Below, one piece after another: positions 1 to 48,538 of a DNA stretch of 64,000 bases. The translations under genes and the position numbers were made by a program. The notes beneath the pieces were generated by a model. It saw only the letters and a list, made by a program, of their open reading frames with translations. It did no database searches and had not been told where the DNA came from. The number at the start of each line of letters is the position of its first letter. Position 1 is the stretch's first letter. Source of the stretch: Sipunculus nudus (lineage: Eukaryota > Annelida > Sipuncula > Golfingiida > Sipunculidae); NCBI GenBank assembly GCA_026874595.1, contig CM049318.1:62284250-62348249 (forward strand), given 5' to 3'.

Positions 1-622
1 GAAATTCTCGATTAACTCAAACCTTCACACAAAAAATATTCACATTTAGCGAAATTAAGGTGACAAAAGTTACATGATGTATAAACTTAAAATAAATACA
101 AGTACAATGCTGACCTAAAATTTCAATTGAAACATTGGTTATAAAGAAAGGAAAATACTAAAATTGTTATTTCTCCATGGCTTCATTTATAAATATTAAT
201 ATTGTAAGTTTGTCGTGAGAGTGTCGGCTTATAAAAACGGGAAATGGATAAAAATATTAAACAAACATTTATAATATTATTTATAATATTACATATATCT
301 CTGATGTCCTAGATATATAAACGGATGAACAGTCTATATGGCTAGAGTATATATAGCTCTTAAACCTATTAATCTGATAATTAAAATGGGTAGGAATAGC
401 AGATATATTATAAATAATTCATATATAAAGTATAGTTAATTATCAGCTTATAAGCTGAAGTATTTTATAAATACTGTCCATCAAATAGATCTCAACATCT
501 GTCATGACACAAGATAGTTCCTGCATGTTATTCGCGTGAAGGGGATAAAACTGCACTTGAGGAATATAAAATATAGAAGCTAGAATATATACCCCGGGGT
601 AATTATATTCTGACCTTTATAT

Positions 623-665
<43 letters not shown>

Positions 666-771
666 TTGAATTATACCGGGTATAAATTGATCATGCAGGG
701 GGTATAATCTGGCCTGTTACAAAGGTGTAAAGACTTCAGATTACCCCCATCCCTCTTTCAGGTTACCCCCA

Positions 772-799
772 GGTAATCTGAAATTGATTTCAGATTACC
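772..799. repeat. Short perfect inverted repeat, GGTAATCTGAAAT family
   Basis: Two 13-bp arms (GGTAATCTGAAAT and its complement) separated by 2 bp. The surroundings (about 590-860) contain further GATTACCCCC motifs in both orientations and the palindrome TACCCCGGGGTA at 590-601. Confidence 0.8.
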
Positions 800-1139
800 C
801 CCGGGGATAGCCTGAACCTGATTAAGTCCCCCCCCCCTACTGTTCTGATTACCCCCGGCTAATCAAGCTAATATGATTACTTTTTGTGTATGTAGGAGCA
901 CACCGCTTCGGTTATATTTATCAACAACATCCTCAGCTGTCTTGCAGTAACCACTTCATAACACGTATTAACTTAATTGACATGTAGGTGTGTCTTATGG
1001 ATCTTCCTACTTGATCAGGTTTTGATCAAACTTACTTGATTTTGATACTTTTTAAGATTTTTTAGTGTCTAAAAGAAAGATCGTATTACAGTATACTGGC
1101 ATTTATGTCGGTCCGTCCAATGATAACTATATATAGGAA

Positions 1140-1195
1140 GGGGGGGGGGGGTAATCTGAAATCGATTTCAAGTTACCCGGGGTAATCTGACATCG
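1140..1195. repeat. Second copy of the GGTAATCTGAAAT inverted repeat with a G run
   Basis: An 11-base G run leads into a 28-bp near-palindrome at 1150-1177 (two mismatched positions), followed by GGGGTAATCTGACATCG. It is related to 772-799 and to the 59.9-60.06 kb block. Confidence 0.7.
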
Positions 1196-1733
1196 CTACA
1201 CCTGGGATATATAGCACTCCATTAAGCCAACGATCCTGTTTGTCCCCATTTTTTTCCTTCTTAAACTGTTTGATTGATTTGAAAGTTATCCTAACAGACA
1301 AATCAAACGACCGAACCAAAAAGACATATAATTGTTCAAGGAAATTGCTCCTCTCAAAGAATCATTTGATGACAAATAAATAATATACATAAAGGTTTAT
1401 ATAACTGATAGAGAATTGAACTATGTATTCTTCTTAAATGCACTATTTCAAGACAAGACGCTTATTTTTGTGGCAACAAGTTGGAAAATATAATGCACGA
1501 ATTCTGTCTCGACATTTTTTACATTTCCTTCAATGGCAGAGTCCGCACAGAACAATTCATGTTATAGTGCGGTTTTAATATGCAAAATAGACAAATTATC
1601 GATAACCATGTCATCATTGTCAACCCATCTTTAGATGGGTCAAACCCATACAATATCCGATCATTATATCTACCCATGAATAAATAGAGATTTTAATAAA
1701 ATAGGGAGAAAAGAAAAGATGAAATACATGCTC

Positions 1734-1736
<3 letters not shown>

Positions 1737-1789
<53 letters not shown>
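1737..1789. repeat. (TA)n microsatellite, 53 bp
   Basis: Pure alternating TA in the 3' flank of the gene. Confidence 0.95.
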
Positions 1790-1791
<2 letters not shown>

Positions 1792-2035
1792 TGATTCATA
1801 TATAATATGAATTATTTGTCAATTCTTTCACAATTACCTAAAATGTAAATGTCAGTATATCCCTTCATCGCTAAGATTGCCCTGCATGGGCCATCTCGAA
1901 AAATAATTTCCAGTAATCAGGGATCGGTAAATGCATGAGTATATGACCTATGCATGCATTAAGCTCAAGACGTATGACCCAAAATATCCGACTGATTATT
2001 GCATGGCGCGCGACATGTTAACTATATACATACAT

Positions 2036-2075
<40 letters not shown>

Positions 2076-3189
2076 GTAATCTTCCCATGCATGGGCTTCC
2101 TTTTCAGAGAACACATTTTGCCCATTTTCTCATATCATGCAAATGACATTCTCCCTGACTGAAGTATTTTCCTTGAATTTTCCTTTAATAAAACGGGAAA
2201 GAATTTCATAGGTTTTACAAGATTTACAGATGATTTGAAACCTGGTATTAAACCAGTTAAGCTTTTATATATAGTATATATAGAGTCGGTATTTGCGTTG
2301 TGTGAATCATGCATGTATGTCGTCCCATGCATATACATGAAGTCTGCATATATCATCCATGACCTCGTGGACATATTTGTACTGGTGTGTACCAATTTGT
2401 CCAGCAAGACTTAAATTTGAATACTATATATATATATATATGTCTCAAACGTATAAAGTCAATATTTTTTAAACTGATCTAAAAGTGGCTTTTTTGCATC
2501 AGTTACTTATATAACCTCATTATTTATTTCGGTTTTCATCACAATTATAGATTCTATATGATTTTATTTTGTAACATTAGAATATTTTCTATATTTGGCA
2601 TAACCTTTTCTGGCACAAACATTCAACGATTATATATGTTATTTCATGCAGAGAAAACTAAAAAATATATACCACTATACTTGCAGTAATCCAAGAAATT
2701 AAATATTTGCATTTTTTAACTATTACAGTCTATATAATATTCATTATTTTTGTATATAGTGTATTGATTGTCGATAACCGCCTTATATTCAACATAAGCT
2801 TGTTTTTTTCTTCTTCGAAATTATTGCTTTTACAGAATATTTGCTTAGAAAATAAAAATACTGAATAAATCCCGTTTAAGCAGCACTATATATGCATGTG
2901 ATATGCAGCAATAGGGAATTCAAACATTGTTATGGATTCCATATTGATGTTATAACTTTTATATTTTTAAATCTTCCGAATTTTTATCGAGTTATACACA
3001 TTGAACACTGGTTATATATATCGGTGTATTTTCCCCAGTTGGCTCCAACGGTGCGTCTTACAATCTGTAATTACCAGGATTTATAATATATACGGTCAAA
3101 TCATCTATATCTGGTAAACTGTGTTTTTCAGGGGCGTATATAGCCAGGATTGAAGAAGTTGAGGGGCCCGAAATATTTGGCAAAGGCAA

Positions 3190-3192
<3 letters not shown>

Positions 3193-3252
<60 letters not shown>
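3193..3252. repeat. (TA)n microsatellite, 60 bp
   Basis: Uninterrupted TA tract in the 3' flank. Confidence 0.95.
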
Positions 3253-3254
<2 letters not shown>

Positions 3255-5320
3255 TTAAGCATATACCAGTGTAATATTCAGAATTATTTATAATCATATA
3301 TACACAAAACAACCCTTACCACACCGACACATATACAAGACGTACAAGAAACAAAAATGACTGCGATATACAGCAAATTTTATTGGTCTGTGACCCATAC
3401 AAGTACCTATATGTACCTGTATTCCATTCATTAACAATATATTGTATATACAGAAAACTCTACAACTGAGCTCGCACTCTGGGTGTAGAATAAAATCATA
3501 CAGACACCCATCGACCTCCAGCGGCATCGCTATATACCATTTATTATATCTACACATCTAGATTGTAAGCACGACTGTACGAGGAACATTGTACATTATA
3601 TAAAACGATAAGATAGCACCCACATTGATAACGCTGTCTGAAATGGTATATATAACACATATACAAGCTATAATACATAAAGACGATCACAAAGAAAAAA
3701 AAAGTTATAAGTAATCAGTGGTAACATTCTAAAAACAATTAAAACTCGCTTAAACCTGTACCATTTCGCACCGCTTCGTTTATTACGCTTGTCGGCTTAT
3801 GATCAGAATTAATGGGTGTGCAGAAAACCGAACATCGGTACCTATACAAATGCACACGCAACCTTTATGATGTTAAACCCGGGTATATATATTATATATA
3901 TATATATATATATACATATATATATAACATTATATATATAATCAAAACAATGATCTGCGTGGTGCAAAACCAATGGTATTTACCCCTTAACTCCAATAAA
4001 TATCTGACGGTCCACAATTTTACATTCTTAAATTGGATTTACAATTACAACATAACAGTTGTCGACAGCAAACAAAAATTCCCATTGCTGTATGTATCTC
4101 GCCAGTGCATTACAACCTCAACTTGAGTAATGTGTAAATATAGAATAATATAATGTTATACAAAAACAGCCACTAGGTAACTTTTTTCAAAATAAATTAA
4201 AATCAAATTACGAAAAAAAATCAATTAAATAATATCAAGGTAAAAAATCTTCAGTTCCACTGATTATGCTAAACAATAATTATATAAATAAATAACCATC
4301 CACACTTACATTAAAATTAAGAGAAACGTCAATGAATGTTGTTTATAGGAAACTGTTATATGTTATAACACAAAATTTCAATTAAAACATATATCTCATA
4401 AAATAAGCATATAAGAATAACAAACGTACAACAGGAATTTGGGATGTGCCTGCGAGGTGTTACTTATTTGCCCAAATTGCAATCGACCGCAATTTTAGTT
4501 AAACCGTTTATTTTCCCCTTTTTTTGTTACAAGAGTATATATTTTAGATAACAAAAAAGTGATATGCCGTATACTTATCTACTATATATATTTATCAACA
4601 GATTTGTGTATATATACTTAACCATTTTCCCAAAGGTGACACTTTCTGCTTTTTTTGTTCATCTATGTTTCTATTTATTGCATGCAGTTTTCAAGAATTT
4701 ATTTATTAAGCTATAGATATATGCTAAGAGTCAAGGAAATAAGTTTTACAAAATGTCAGAAAAAATAGTAAAAGACACACGAGAAGCCCGGGTATAATTG
4801 AGTTATTTTATATCTCATGTAAATTTAACCCTTCGTCGAAAATTCATTGTGCAACATATGTTGTAAAATTCTATAGAAAGACTATAAAACTAAAGCCGCA
4901 AGCCCCATTATATAGTACCTTGTATAATAATGCCCAATTCGCAGACTAGAACCCGACCTACATATATAAATATATATAGTTTCAAGCCAGATCCTGTAGA
5001 CTTTGAAACCCTATACAGAAAAGCGCTACAGTGAAAAACGAAAAACCGCTAAACCTTATACTGAGGTGTGGAAATTCTTGGAATCAATCATTCTCCTTTG
5101 GCAGAATTCATTTCAAAGGTGATAAGCTTTTTTCTGTTCAGTGAAAGGAATGAAAAAGGGAGGTTAATAAACATACACGCACGCACGGACGCACACACAT
5201 AATATGGTTACGGTGCCTCATTTATATTACATGATAAATAATCTGATGGTGATGAGTGGATTTATATAATGTTTATCTTCGGCAGTGTTTGACTCTAGTG
5301 TTCAACGGTCATGCTCAAAA

Positions 5321-5360
<40 letters not shown>

Positions 5361-5911
5361 TGTATACATGAGATTTTTTTTTCATATTTTTTATTTAATT
5401 TTAGTCAGGTCAGCAGATTAAATATACTCCGAGAAATTTATATGTCATGCATCATACTGATAAATGACAAGGTTGATTTTTTAATAAAATTATTTTTTTT
5501 CATATATCGGTTTTATATATGTCTTTGGGTGAATGTATACTGAATTTATATTACATGCATAAAATTTAGTGTTTTGAATTTACACCTTGTACATTTAAGT
5601 GTTGATAAAGATCTGATACCGAGACACATGTAAAGAAATTAATTATGTTCAAATGAATTAAATCTGGCTAAAATCAGAATTACGACTTTTAAATCTAGCA
5701 AAGAAAATGTATTTATGTAAAATGGTTTTTCTATTTTAAAACACAGATATAATTATATTAACACTTTGCTGCTGCCTCCTGCTATATCACCACATGATCA
5801 GATAACAAAGGCAGAACGTGTAATTTAAAATTCAATTAATACATTTTAACGAATTTATTGAGTAGCGCCTATAGGAATTTCTACCGACCGTGGAATGCGT
5901 TCATTTAGTCT

Positions 5912-5912
<1 letters not shown>

Positions 5913-5973
<61 letters not shown>
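5913..5973. repeat. (TA)n microsatellite, 61 bp
   Basis: Uninterrupted TA tract about 100 bp beyond the candidate polyadenylation signal of the PCGF gene. Confidence 0.95.
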
Positions 5974-5976
<3 letters not shown>

Positions 5977-6049
5977 CCTTTTCTCCTTATGTTATAACAA
6001 AATTGTTATTTGTAAATTAACGTATCAGGAACTTCAAAATAACATTTTC

Positions 6050-6535
6050 CTCACAGAACTTTTCGCTGCTTTATTTAAATATCCCGTATGGTTCATCCTG
6101 GGCGTATTTTAATGTCAAAAACTTCCTCACGTAAACACACACTCATTCGCACAGTAAATCATTATATGTCTGTATGCGTGTCAAATACAAGTGCTGATTT
6201 TTTACAGTTACAGATGCTCTTGAATGAATAATTCTGTGTCGCTGACCCTGTTATCAAACATTTTTCACCAGGCTTCTTATACAGAGGAAGAAAATATATT
6301 TTACCTCCAAGAACATAAATAAAATCCTCGTCTTATATACAAACCAGAAATGGTATACAGGACGAATATTTCAATTTTCACCATCTGTATAATTCTGATC
6401 ACATTGGTACACGAACTTAACTTGAGGCGACCGCAGGGAATAATTTCTTCTGATAATATCGACCGGCGTCCAAACTGTATATGCCATTTTAAAAGATGCG
6501 TCACATCACGTGACTATGTTACCATGGCGACTATC
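6050..6535 (-). other. Probable 3' UTR of the PCGF gene
   Basis: After the stop, the first minus-strand AATAAA is at 6075-6070, and an ATTAAA lies at 6113-6108. Either would give a 3' UTR of roughly 420-480 nt. The first half (about 6360-6535) is less AT-rich than the flank. The end is inferred from signals only. Confidence 0.5.
6070..6075 (-). terminator. Candidate polyadenylation signal AATAAA
   Basis: Canonical AATAAA on the gene strand, 461-466 nt past the PCGF stop codon, with an ATTAAA variant 33 nt upstream (6113-6108). No other AATAAA lies between the stop and this site. Confidence 0.45.
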
Positions 6536-41929
<35,394 letters not shown>

Positions 41930-42000
41930 GGTGCGTCCGCGCTGACCTGCAAACACACAACAGTACAACATCAATAACACAATAACAGCCTACGTATATA

Positions 42001-42131
42001 AGAGAGAGAGACAGAGAGAGAGATGACACGTTCAGGTTTAGACAGCAGCTGCACATGAAGGGCGATGCATGCAGGCAATAGGCGCTGTATAGAATTAAAA
42101 TTATTATGAGAGAGAAAGTGTGCGGGGGGGG

Positions 42132-42162
<31 letters not shown>
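42001..42162. repeat. Polypurine tracts just upstream of exon 1
   Basis: (AG)n at 42001-42022 and a G10(AG)n tract at 42124-42162. On the gene strand these are long CT runs 60-220 bp before exon 1. They could serve as a long pyrimidine tract for the exon 1 acceptor or as a TC-type promoter element. Confidence 0.85.
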
Positions 42163-42165
<3 letters not shown>

Positions 42166-43422
42166 ATGTGTTCAGGTTCATGAAAGTAACTCATGAATAT
42201 CATTTAGTTATAGTCTCGTAATGACATTTATATTCGATCGTCCTTCACGGGTTTGGTATTTTGCAACTGAAGGTCGAAAGCTGTCCTTTCACTATAGTTC
42301 CTTTTTATCCCAATGTAATAAAATTTAATAGGAAACACAAATTAGCAAGAAAACTCTTAGATTCGGCCAATGCGCATTGTGTACATGCAACGTATATTAA
42401 TAATACATTTCTTCGAAGTATTAACATTTCCATTGAAAATGTCGACGAAAAAGTCAAAGGTTTGAGTCATGTTAATATATTTGGGTTGAATCAGATATAT
42501 TAATAATGCATCATGCATTTGCATGTAAACATTATAAAGAATGCGATGAAAGCATATATATATGTTCTGAGTAAAACTTGATAAATATAATAATTACATA
42601 AACAAACCTATAATAGAAAACTTGTTTTACGACGAGTACAACATAAAGACTGAATACATGTAAATCTTGCATATTCAAGTATGATTTAGAGACTTTCATA
42701 AAACTCTTAATTATTATACCTGATAATTACTTTACATAATTCACCTTTTAATTGGCCATTTATGATCTGGCCAATCCCGGGAACAGGATTATGAAATAGC
42801 ATCAAGTACCTACTGATGTCATAATCTTGAATATATATGCTCATCTAAATAATAATTTTTATTCATACACGTAAACATTAAATCGGTTTGATCACCTAAT
42901 AGGGCCTTTGAAAAATAAGCGTGGAAGGGATATCAAAAGGGAAATAATTCATGTGGGACCACCTGGTCGGCGCTAAAACACGCGCACAATTACCAATTAG
43001 GTCAAATTATAAAAGCATTGGATCTCGTTTGATTTGCTCTCGCGAGAGTATGCTGAGTAATTATTAAAAGGTGACTTTATCATCAAGTCAGTCCTCGGGG
43101 CGGTTTTTTCCGGTTCCTGAAATAAACCTCCTGACCAGACCTCCCTTTTCCATGACGTTCCCGGGTTATGAAATATTGAGATGCAGCGAAAGATACAAGA
43201 CGACCTAACGACCATTAATTGGATCATCAGCACCCAATCGTATAATGGCTGTATGGTGATTATTATTTATTTTTGGTATGCATTCATTGTTTTGGCAGTT
43301 TCTGTACACATATTATATTTTTATACTGTCAGCTTAAGATAATATTATAACTCCAACCCCATTTATATAGAATAGATGTAATAATATTTATAATTTCAGA
43401 GGAGATTTAAAATATGTATATA

Positions 43423-43426
<4 letters not shown>

Positions 43427-43480
<54 letters not shown>
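43427..43480. repeat. (TA)n microsatellite, 54 bp
   Basis: Pure TA tract upstream of the PCGF coding exons. Confidence 0.95.
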
Positions 43481-43482
<2 letters not shown>

Positions 43483-44790
43483 TCGTTCCACCATGCAGCA
43501 GGCTAGCTTATAAACCCCTCCCCAAATGACTTTCATCAGTTGATAGACTATTGGTTTCGGAGTAGATCTATAATGAATTGGGAAACAAAACAGTTTTGTC
43601 AATGAATAACATTTGTAAAAGTCTGGTAATCTTTTCTTGTACATCGTTTGTGAAAGCCAGGTTCTATTTTGGATCAAAAGAACCAATTAAGACAAGCCAA
43701 CATCAAACAACTTGAAACCAATATTTCTGTGCGGTCAGTTTATTAAGATATTCATATATCTTCTTACTTTAATCTGATTAATTTTCGTGGGACAGTTACA
43801 AGATTTTTCTTTGCATGTAAGTGAATCTCTTCTTCTTTGGAAATTAAATTAAAGATGGCGAGTTAAAATACATGAAATTATTTTCCAGACTCGCATTTAA
43901 AATTTCTTTGTGTATAAACTGTTAGAAGGAACTGTATTTGTGTGTATTCATAATTTTAATATTCATCATAAATATCGGTTTAATAATTGCCTGCGTTGAC
44001 CACTTAAATACGAAAAACTCATTAAGTTGGAAATTAACCATGCACCGTTTAATAAAAGAAGTGAATATGTATATTTCCCCCCCCCCCAAAAAAAAAATGC
44101 TCTTTTAGATTAAATATATTAAGCCAAAATATATTATTTTATAAAAACAAACCATGTGCCCATGCTCAGATGAAACGGTTAGCTGCATTTCGAGAAAACA
44201 AAATTTCCAGTTTAAAAATCTTCAGTGCATGTTCACACATGCATGCAGTGAAGAGTATATAGTTGCATGCACCAGGATGTTTGAATGTGAGCTAAATTGT
44301 AACATGCATTTTCTCCATTGGACCAAAATTTCCCGACATTTCACTTATTGGAAGCAATTTATAAAATTACCTGACTGGAATTCCCCTTGTTCCATTTTCC
44401 CCCTGCTTTCCAGGTTGGCTGGAATCCCTATTGAATGGGAATTAAAATGACATTTGCGCTTAAATCCTCATTTTTGCCTGAATCACCTTTGTTGAAAATG
44501 ATCTGTTACTTAACGTTCACATATTTATATCCCTGATACATAATTATTCTGTAAAATATATGAACACGTACACAGGTGGAATGCTCAGAGCCGAAGCAAG
44601 TGCCCGCTGTGAGGTCATGACCTGCATGCAACTGCCTCAGCCGTGTTTATACTCGGCCATTCCGAGTAATTGAAATCCACCCAGCCCGCCCCGGACAGCT
44701 GACGGCTAATCCACGGTTAACCCAGAACAGTCACTATACATACCTCAACCGTTTATGTTACACTCACCTTTAATTAATCAGCCCACAGAC

Positions 44791-44837
44791 GGAATAGATT
44801 TCGGAATTGAAATAATTTCAATTCCGAAATCTATTCC
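44791..44837. repeat. Perfect 23-bp inverted repeat with 1-bp spacer
   Basis: The left arm 44791-44813 begins GGAATAGATTTCGG; the right arm 44815-44837 is its exact reverse complement; the spacer is one A at 44814. No mismatch in 23 pairs. It lies 40 bp from a GGACA-type repeat cluster and may be the fold-back tip of a palindromic element. Confidence 0.97.
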
Positions 44838-46189
44838 CGACTTTATACATGTTTTATAAATAAAATATATAATATGGACAGGGAAGACTCTACTTCCGGA
44901 CACATCTTTATGCTATATATGGACACCGCTCTATTACGGACATGTACTTAAAATGGTCCCGTGACAGTTTACACTTTATTATATCATTAAGTAGCATATT
45001 ATTATCATACGTATTTTAAACCTGCATAATTCAGCCTTTGTAACCGTGCACAAATATACAATAACGTAAATATTTCATATATTAATCAGACGTAACAAAT
45101 AATAAATTACTTTTAAAAAAAATTGTATTAAAAACACATTTTGTTATGAAGCATTCTAGAAGAAATTGCCATTATAAGACTTATGCTCGTTCGAGCAAGA
45201 GCAAAAATTCTTAAGGAAATTCAACTCTGCATGTGTTTGCGTGTGTGCATGTGTGTGAGAGAGAGAGAAAGAGAGAGAGATTTTGCATTCACACCTGGTA
45301 TAGGTATATATAGAAGAAACGCTTTACCCAGATGTTCTATACAATATGATGCCCACATTTTAGAGAAGACCGTCTGTTAAAACAGATTAACAGTCTCAGA
45401 TGACTTGGAAAGCTGCAGACAATTCGAAGTACCTGGAATAAAACTGGCTCGCTCACTAATTGTCATGTATTCACGTGTGGGCAACCTTGGAAGGCGAAAA
45501 GAAACGCTGCGCACATACTGTACAAAATATTAAACTTTTTTAACGCAATCTGTGCTTATGTTAATAAAGAAAAATTATGAATAAAAAGGTATGCAGGTAT
45601 TATGTAGCCAAGGATTAGCTGGCATCTCGAATGGCCTGCAGGCTGAATGCTGCTCTGTTATGGCTGTATGGAATCTTCTTCAAAATGGCTTATATACTGC
45701 ATGGTGAAAAAATATAGTGTCGCTTCTATCAATGTTAATTTATCTTATTTTTCCACTAGTGGGCGAAGCCAATTAATTGTAACCGGCATGATAATCTGAG
45801 ATCTTGATAGTGTTCTAGTTTTTATTCCAGCATCCTTTATATTCGTTATGTATACAGTGTAATGCGTCATAGATAATGCCTTATTTGGAAATATATAACT
45901 GTGCTGCTATAACATATATAGAGAGACACGCTCCGAGATTTGACATGCAGACATGTGTTTCCATAAATATGATCTCTCTTCCCGGAAGATTGTATGGTTA
46001 TACTTCAAAGTCTATTTCATCGGTAATCCAGTTACATTGCATGCAGTGAACAAGAGACACGTACAATATCCCCATTCATATTCCTATATAAAATAAGCAC
46101 ACGCATTCCATCAAAAACAAGAGAAAACTGTATTACATTAGAAATATATAATTAATAATCCGAGTAATTTTCTAAAAGGGTGGAGCTCG

Positions 46190-46720
46190 AGGACAACACA
46201 TGAATCTACAAGAGCACCGCAAACGTGCATAATACGCCCGTCGTGTGGTGACCTCTGACCTCATTAAATATGCGTGAATTCTGATGAGACGGTAATTCAG
46301 GTAAGAATCTTTGTTGGTAAATATGTAGAATGAGTTTCATGAAAATCAATAATAGGATTTTTGGTAAGTCACCAAAGTGCTTTCAAAGTGCGGTGACCTC
46401 TGACCTCATTAAATATATGCATGGATTTTGCTGGAAATCGAACTTAGGCGAGATATTATATTGATTAACGTATCTGATGAGTTTTATCAAAATCCTTCAT
46501 AATCTTCATAAGTTATCGGGGCGACACAACAAACTAAAGCCTAGTGACCCGCGTTTGTCCGTGACCTTATTAAATATGCCGGATGTTGCCCATCGAACTC
46601 TGGCGAAATAATCTGTTGGTATAAGTAGTTATGGTAAGTTTCGTGAATTCCATCCAAGCCCCGGTGGGTTATCGCGGCAACACTTAAAGGTAACGGACGG
46701 AAGGACGGTGCATGGATTTA
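46190..46720. repeat. Three-copy degenerate repeat containing TGACCTCTGACCT
   Basis: Units of roughly 150 bp begin near 46247, 46392 and 46555 with GTGACCT...ATTAAATAT and share later GTTTCATGAAAAT- and GTAAGT-like segments. The third copy keeps only one TGACCT half. The block ends with AACGGACGGAAGGACGG, a tail seen in dispersed repeats of lophotrochozoans. Confidence 0.65.
46249..46261. promoter_or_regulatory. DR1-like motif TGACCTCTGACCT
   Basis: Two perfect TGACCT half-sites one base apart, the DR1 arrangement recognised by RXR/HNF4-class nuclear receptors. A second copy is at 46394-46406. Occupancy is unknown. Confidence 0.35.
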
Positions 46721-46749
46721 CCATAATATCCCCGTCATATATGACCCGC

Positions 46750-46820
<71 letters not shown>

Positions 46821-46933
46821 CACCTTTCATAACATTATTCTTCTGTTTTCTCCTTGAAATATTAAATTCTGAGGTGCTACAGGCATGGACCTTGCATGGA
46901 CCATTTACTTTAAACGCTGGCAAAGGAGCTAGC

Positions 46934-47019
<86 letters not shown>
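46750..47019. repeat. Two long (TA)n tracts flanking 119 bp of unique DNA
   Basis: TA tracts at 46750-46819 and 46939-47019. In single strand they could pair with each other and loop out the segment between them. Confidence 0.95.
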
Positions 47020-47024
<5 letters not shown>

Positions 47025-47385
47025 TAATACAGCACATTTCTGCTTCCCATTAAGACTCGTTTATATCTTTTTAATTTTTTATATCACCACATTTACAGTG
47101 AGGTCATTTATTATATAATAACCAGAAGCTGCGGAATCCGTGGAATTACAATACACCTGACGTTGATTAACTCGTTCCTGATATTCTCGCTATACATTTT
47201 GTTTAATTTTCGCATGAAGTGTCCACCTTCTGTGTATACATGCAGGAAAAGGAGACTTTTTATCAAAGTTTCTAATGAATTGCGAAGTAGAGCTTTTTTA
47301 GGCAGTATAACTGCAATTATAATAGTATTTAAAAATATATATAACGATAATGTATGTATACTTGTGTGAAGACCGCATGTACAAC

Positions 47386-47443
<58 letters not shown>

Positions 47444-47670
47444 GCATGCCGAATATTTTTCCAAGCTAGAGCGGTTTGCATGCATGAATTTTGCTGGCTT
47501 TAAAGATCGAACATCGATCCGAAAGGATAATTTTTCGTATATAACCATGTAGATTTATAAAGAATATTATAAGTTAAGGGGTTAGTTTTATAATAAAATT
47601 TCAATTTCAATAAGCTATATATACATACCGTGAAAACAAAGGTTTCATCATAACTTGCCGTCTTTTTAAG

Positions 47671-48538
47671 TCCCATATAAATGTATATCATAGTCCCGTA
47701 TAAATGTATATCATAGTCCCGTATAAATGTATATCATAGTCCCGTATAAATGTATATCATAGTCCCGTATAAATGTATATCATAGTCCCGTATAAATGTA
47801 TATCATAGTCCCGTATAAATGTATATCATAGTCCCGTATAAATGTATATCATAGTCCCGTATAAATGTATATCATAGTCCCGTATAAATGTATATCATAG
47901 TCCCGTATAAATGTATATCATAGTCCCATATAAATGTATATCATAGTCCCGTATAAATGTATATCATAGTCCCGTATAAATGTATATCATAGTCCCGTAT
48001 AAATGTATATCATAGTCCCGTATAAATGTATATCATAGTCCCATATAAATGTATATCATAGTCCCGTATAAATGTATATCATAGTCCCGTATAAATGTAT
48101 ATCATAGTCCCGTATAAATGTATATCATAGTCCCGTATAAATGTATATCATAGTCCCGTATAAATGTATATCATAGTCCCATATAAATGTATATCATAGT
48201 CCCGTATAAATGTATATCATAGTCCCGTATAAATGTATATCATAGTCCCGTATAAATGTATATCATAGTCCCGTATAAATGTATATCATAGTCCCGTATA
48301 AATGTATATCATAGTCCCGTATAAATGTATATCATAGTCCCATATAAATGTATATCATAGTCCCGTATAAATGTATATCATAGTCCCGTATAAATGTATA
48401 TCATAGTCCCGTATAAATGTATATCATAGTCCCGTATAAATGTATATCATAGTCCCATATAAATGTATATCATAGTCCCGTATAAATGTATATCATAGTC
48501 CCATATAAATGTATATCATAGTCCCGTATAAATGTAAT
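47671..48538. repeat. 23-bp satellite array, about 38 units
   Basis: Unit AGTCCCGTATAAATGTAT plus ATCAT, nearly perfect over 868 bp. A G/A variant (CCCGTATA versus CCCATATA) marks units near 47671, 47924, 48039, 48177, 48338, 48453 and 48499, at intervals of 11, 5, 6, 7, 5 and 2 units. Confidence 0.97.

Larger units (their letters stand above)
1..6049. other. AT-rich sequence downstream of PCGF, no gene seen
   Basis: Only short, unconvincing open frames occur. The stretch holds (TA)n tracts at 630-663, 1737-1789, 3193-3252, 5325-5357 and 5913-5973, a (CA)n(TA)n tract at 2029-2076, and the GGTAATCTG palindromic repeats at about 590-860 and 1140-1200. No RNA gene was recognised. Confidence 0.6.

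Noticed and set aside
47671-48538. Possible CRISPR array
   Set aside because: Units follow one another without spacers; it is a simple satellite in animal DNA.
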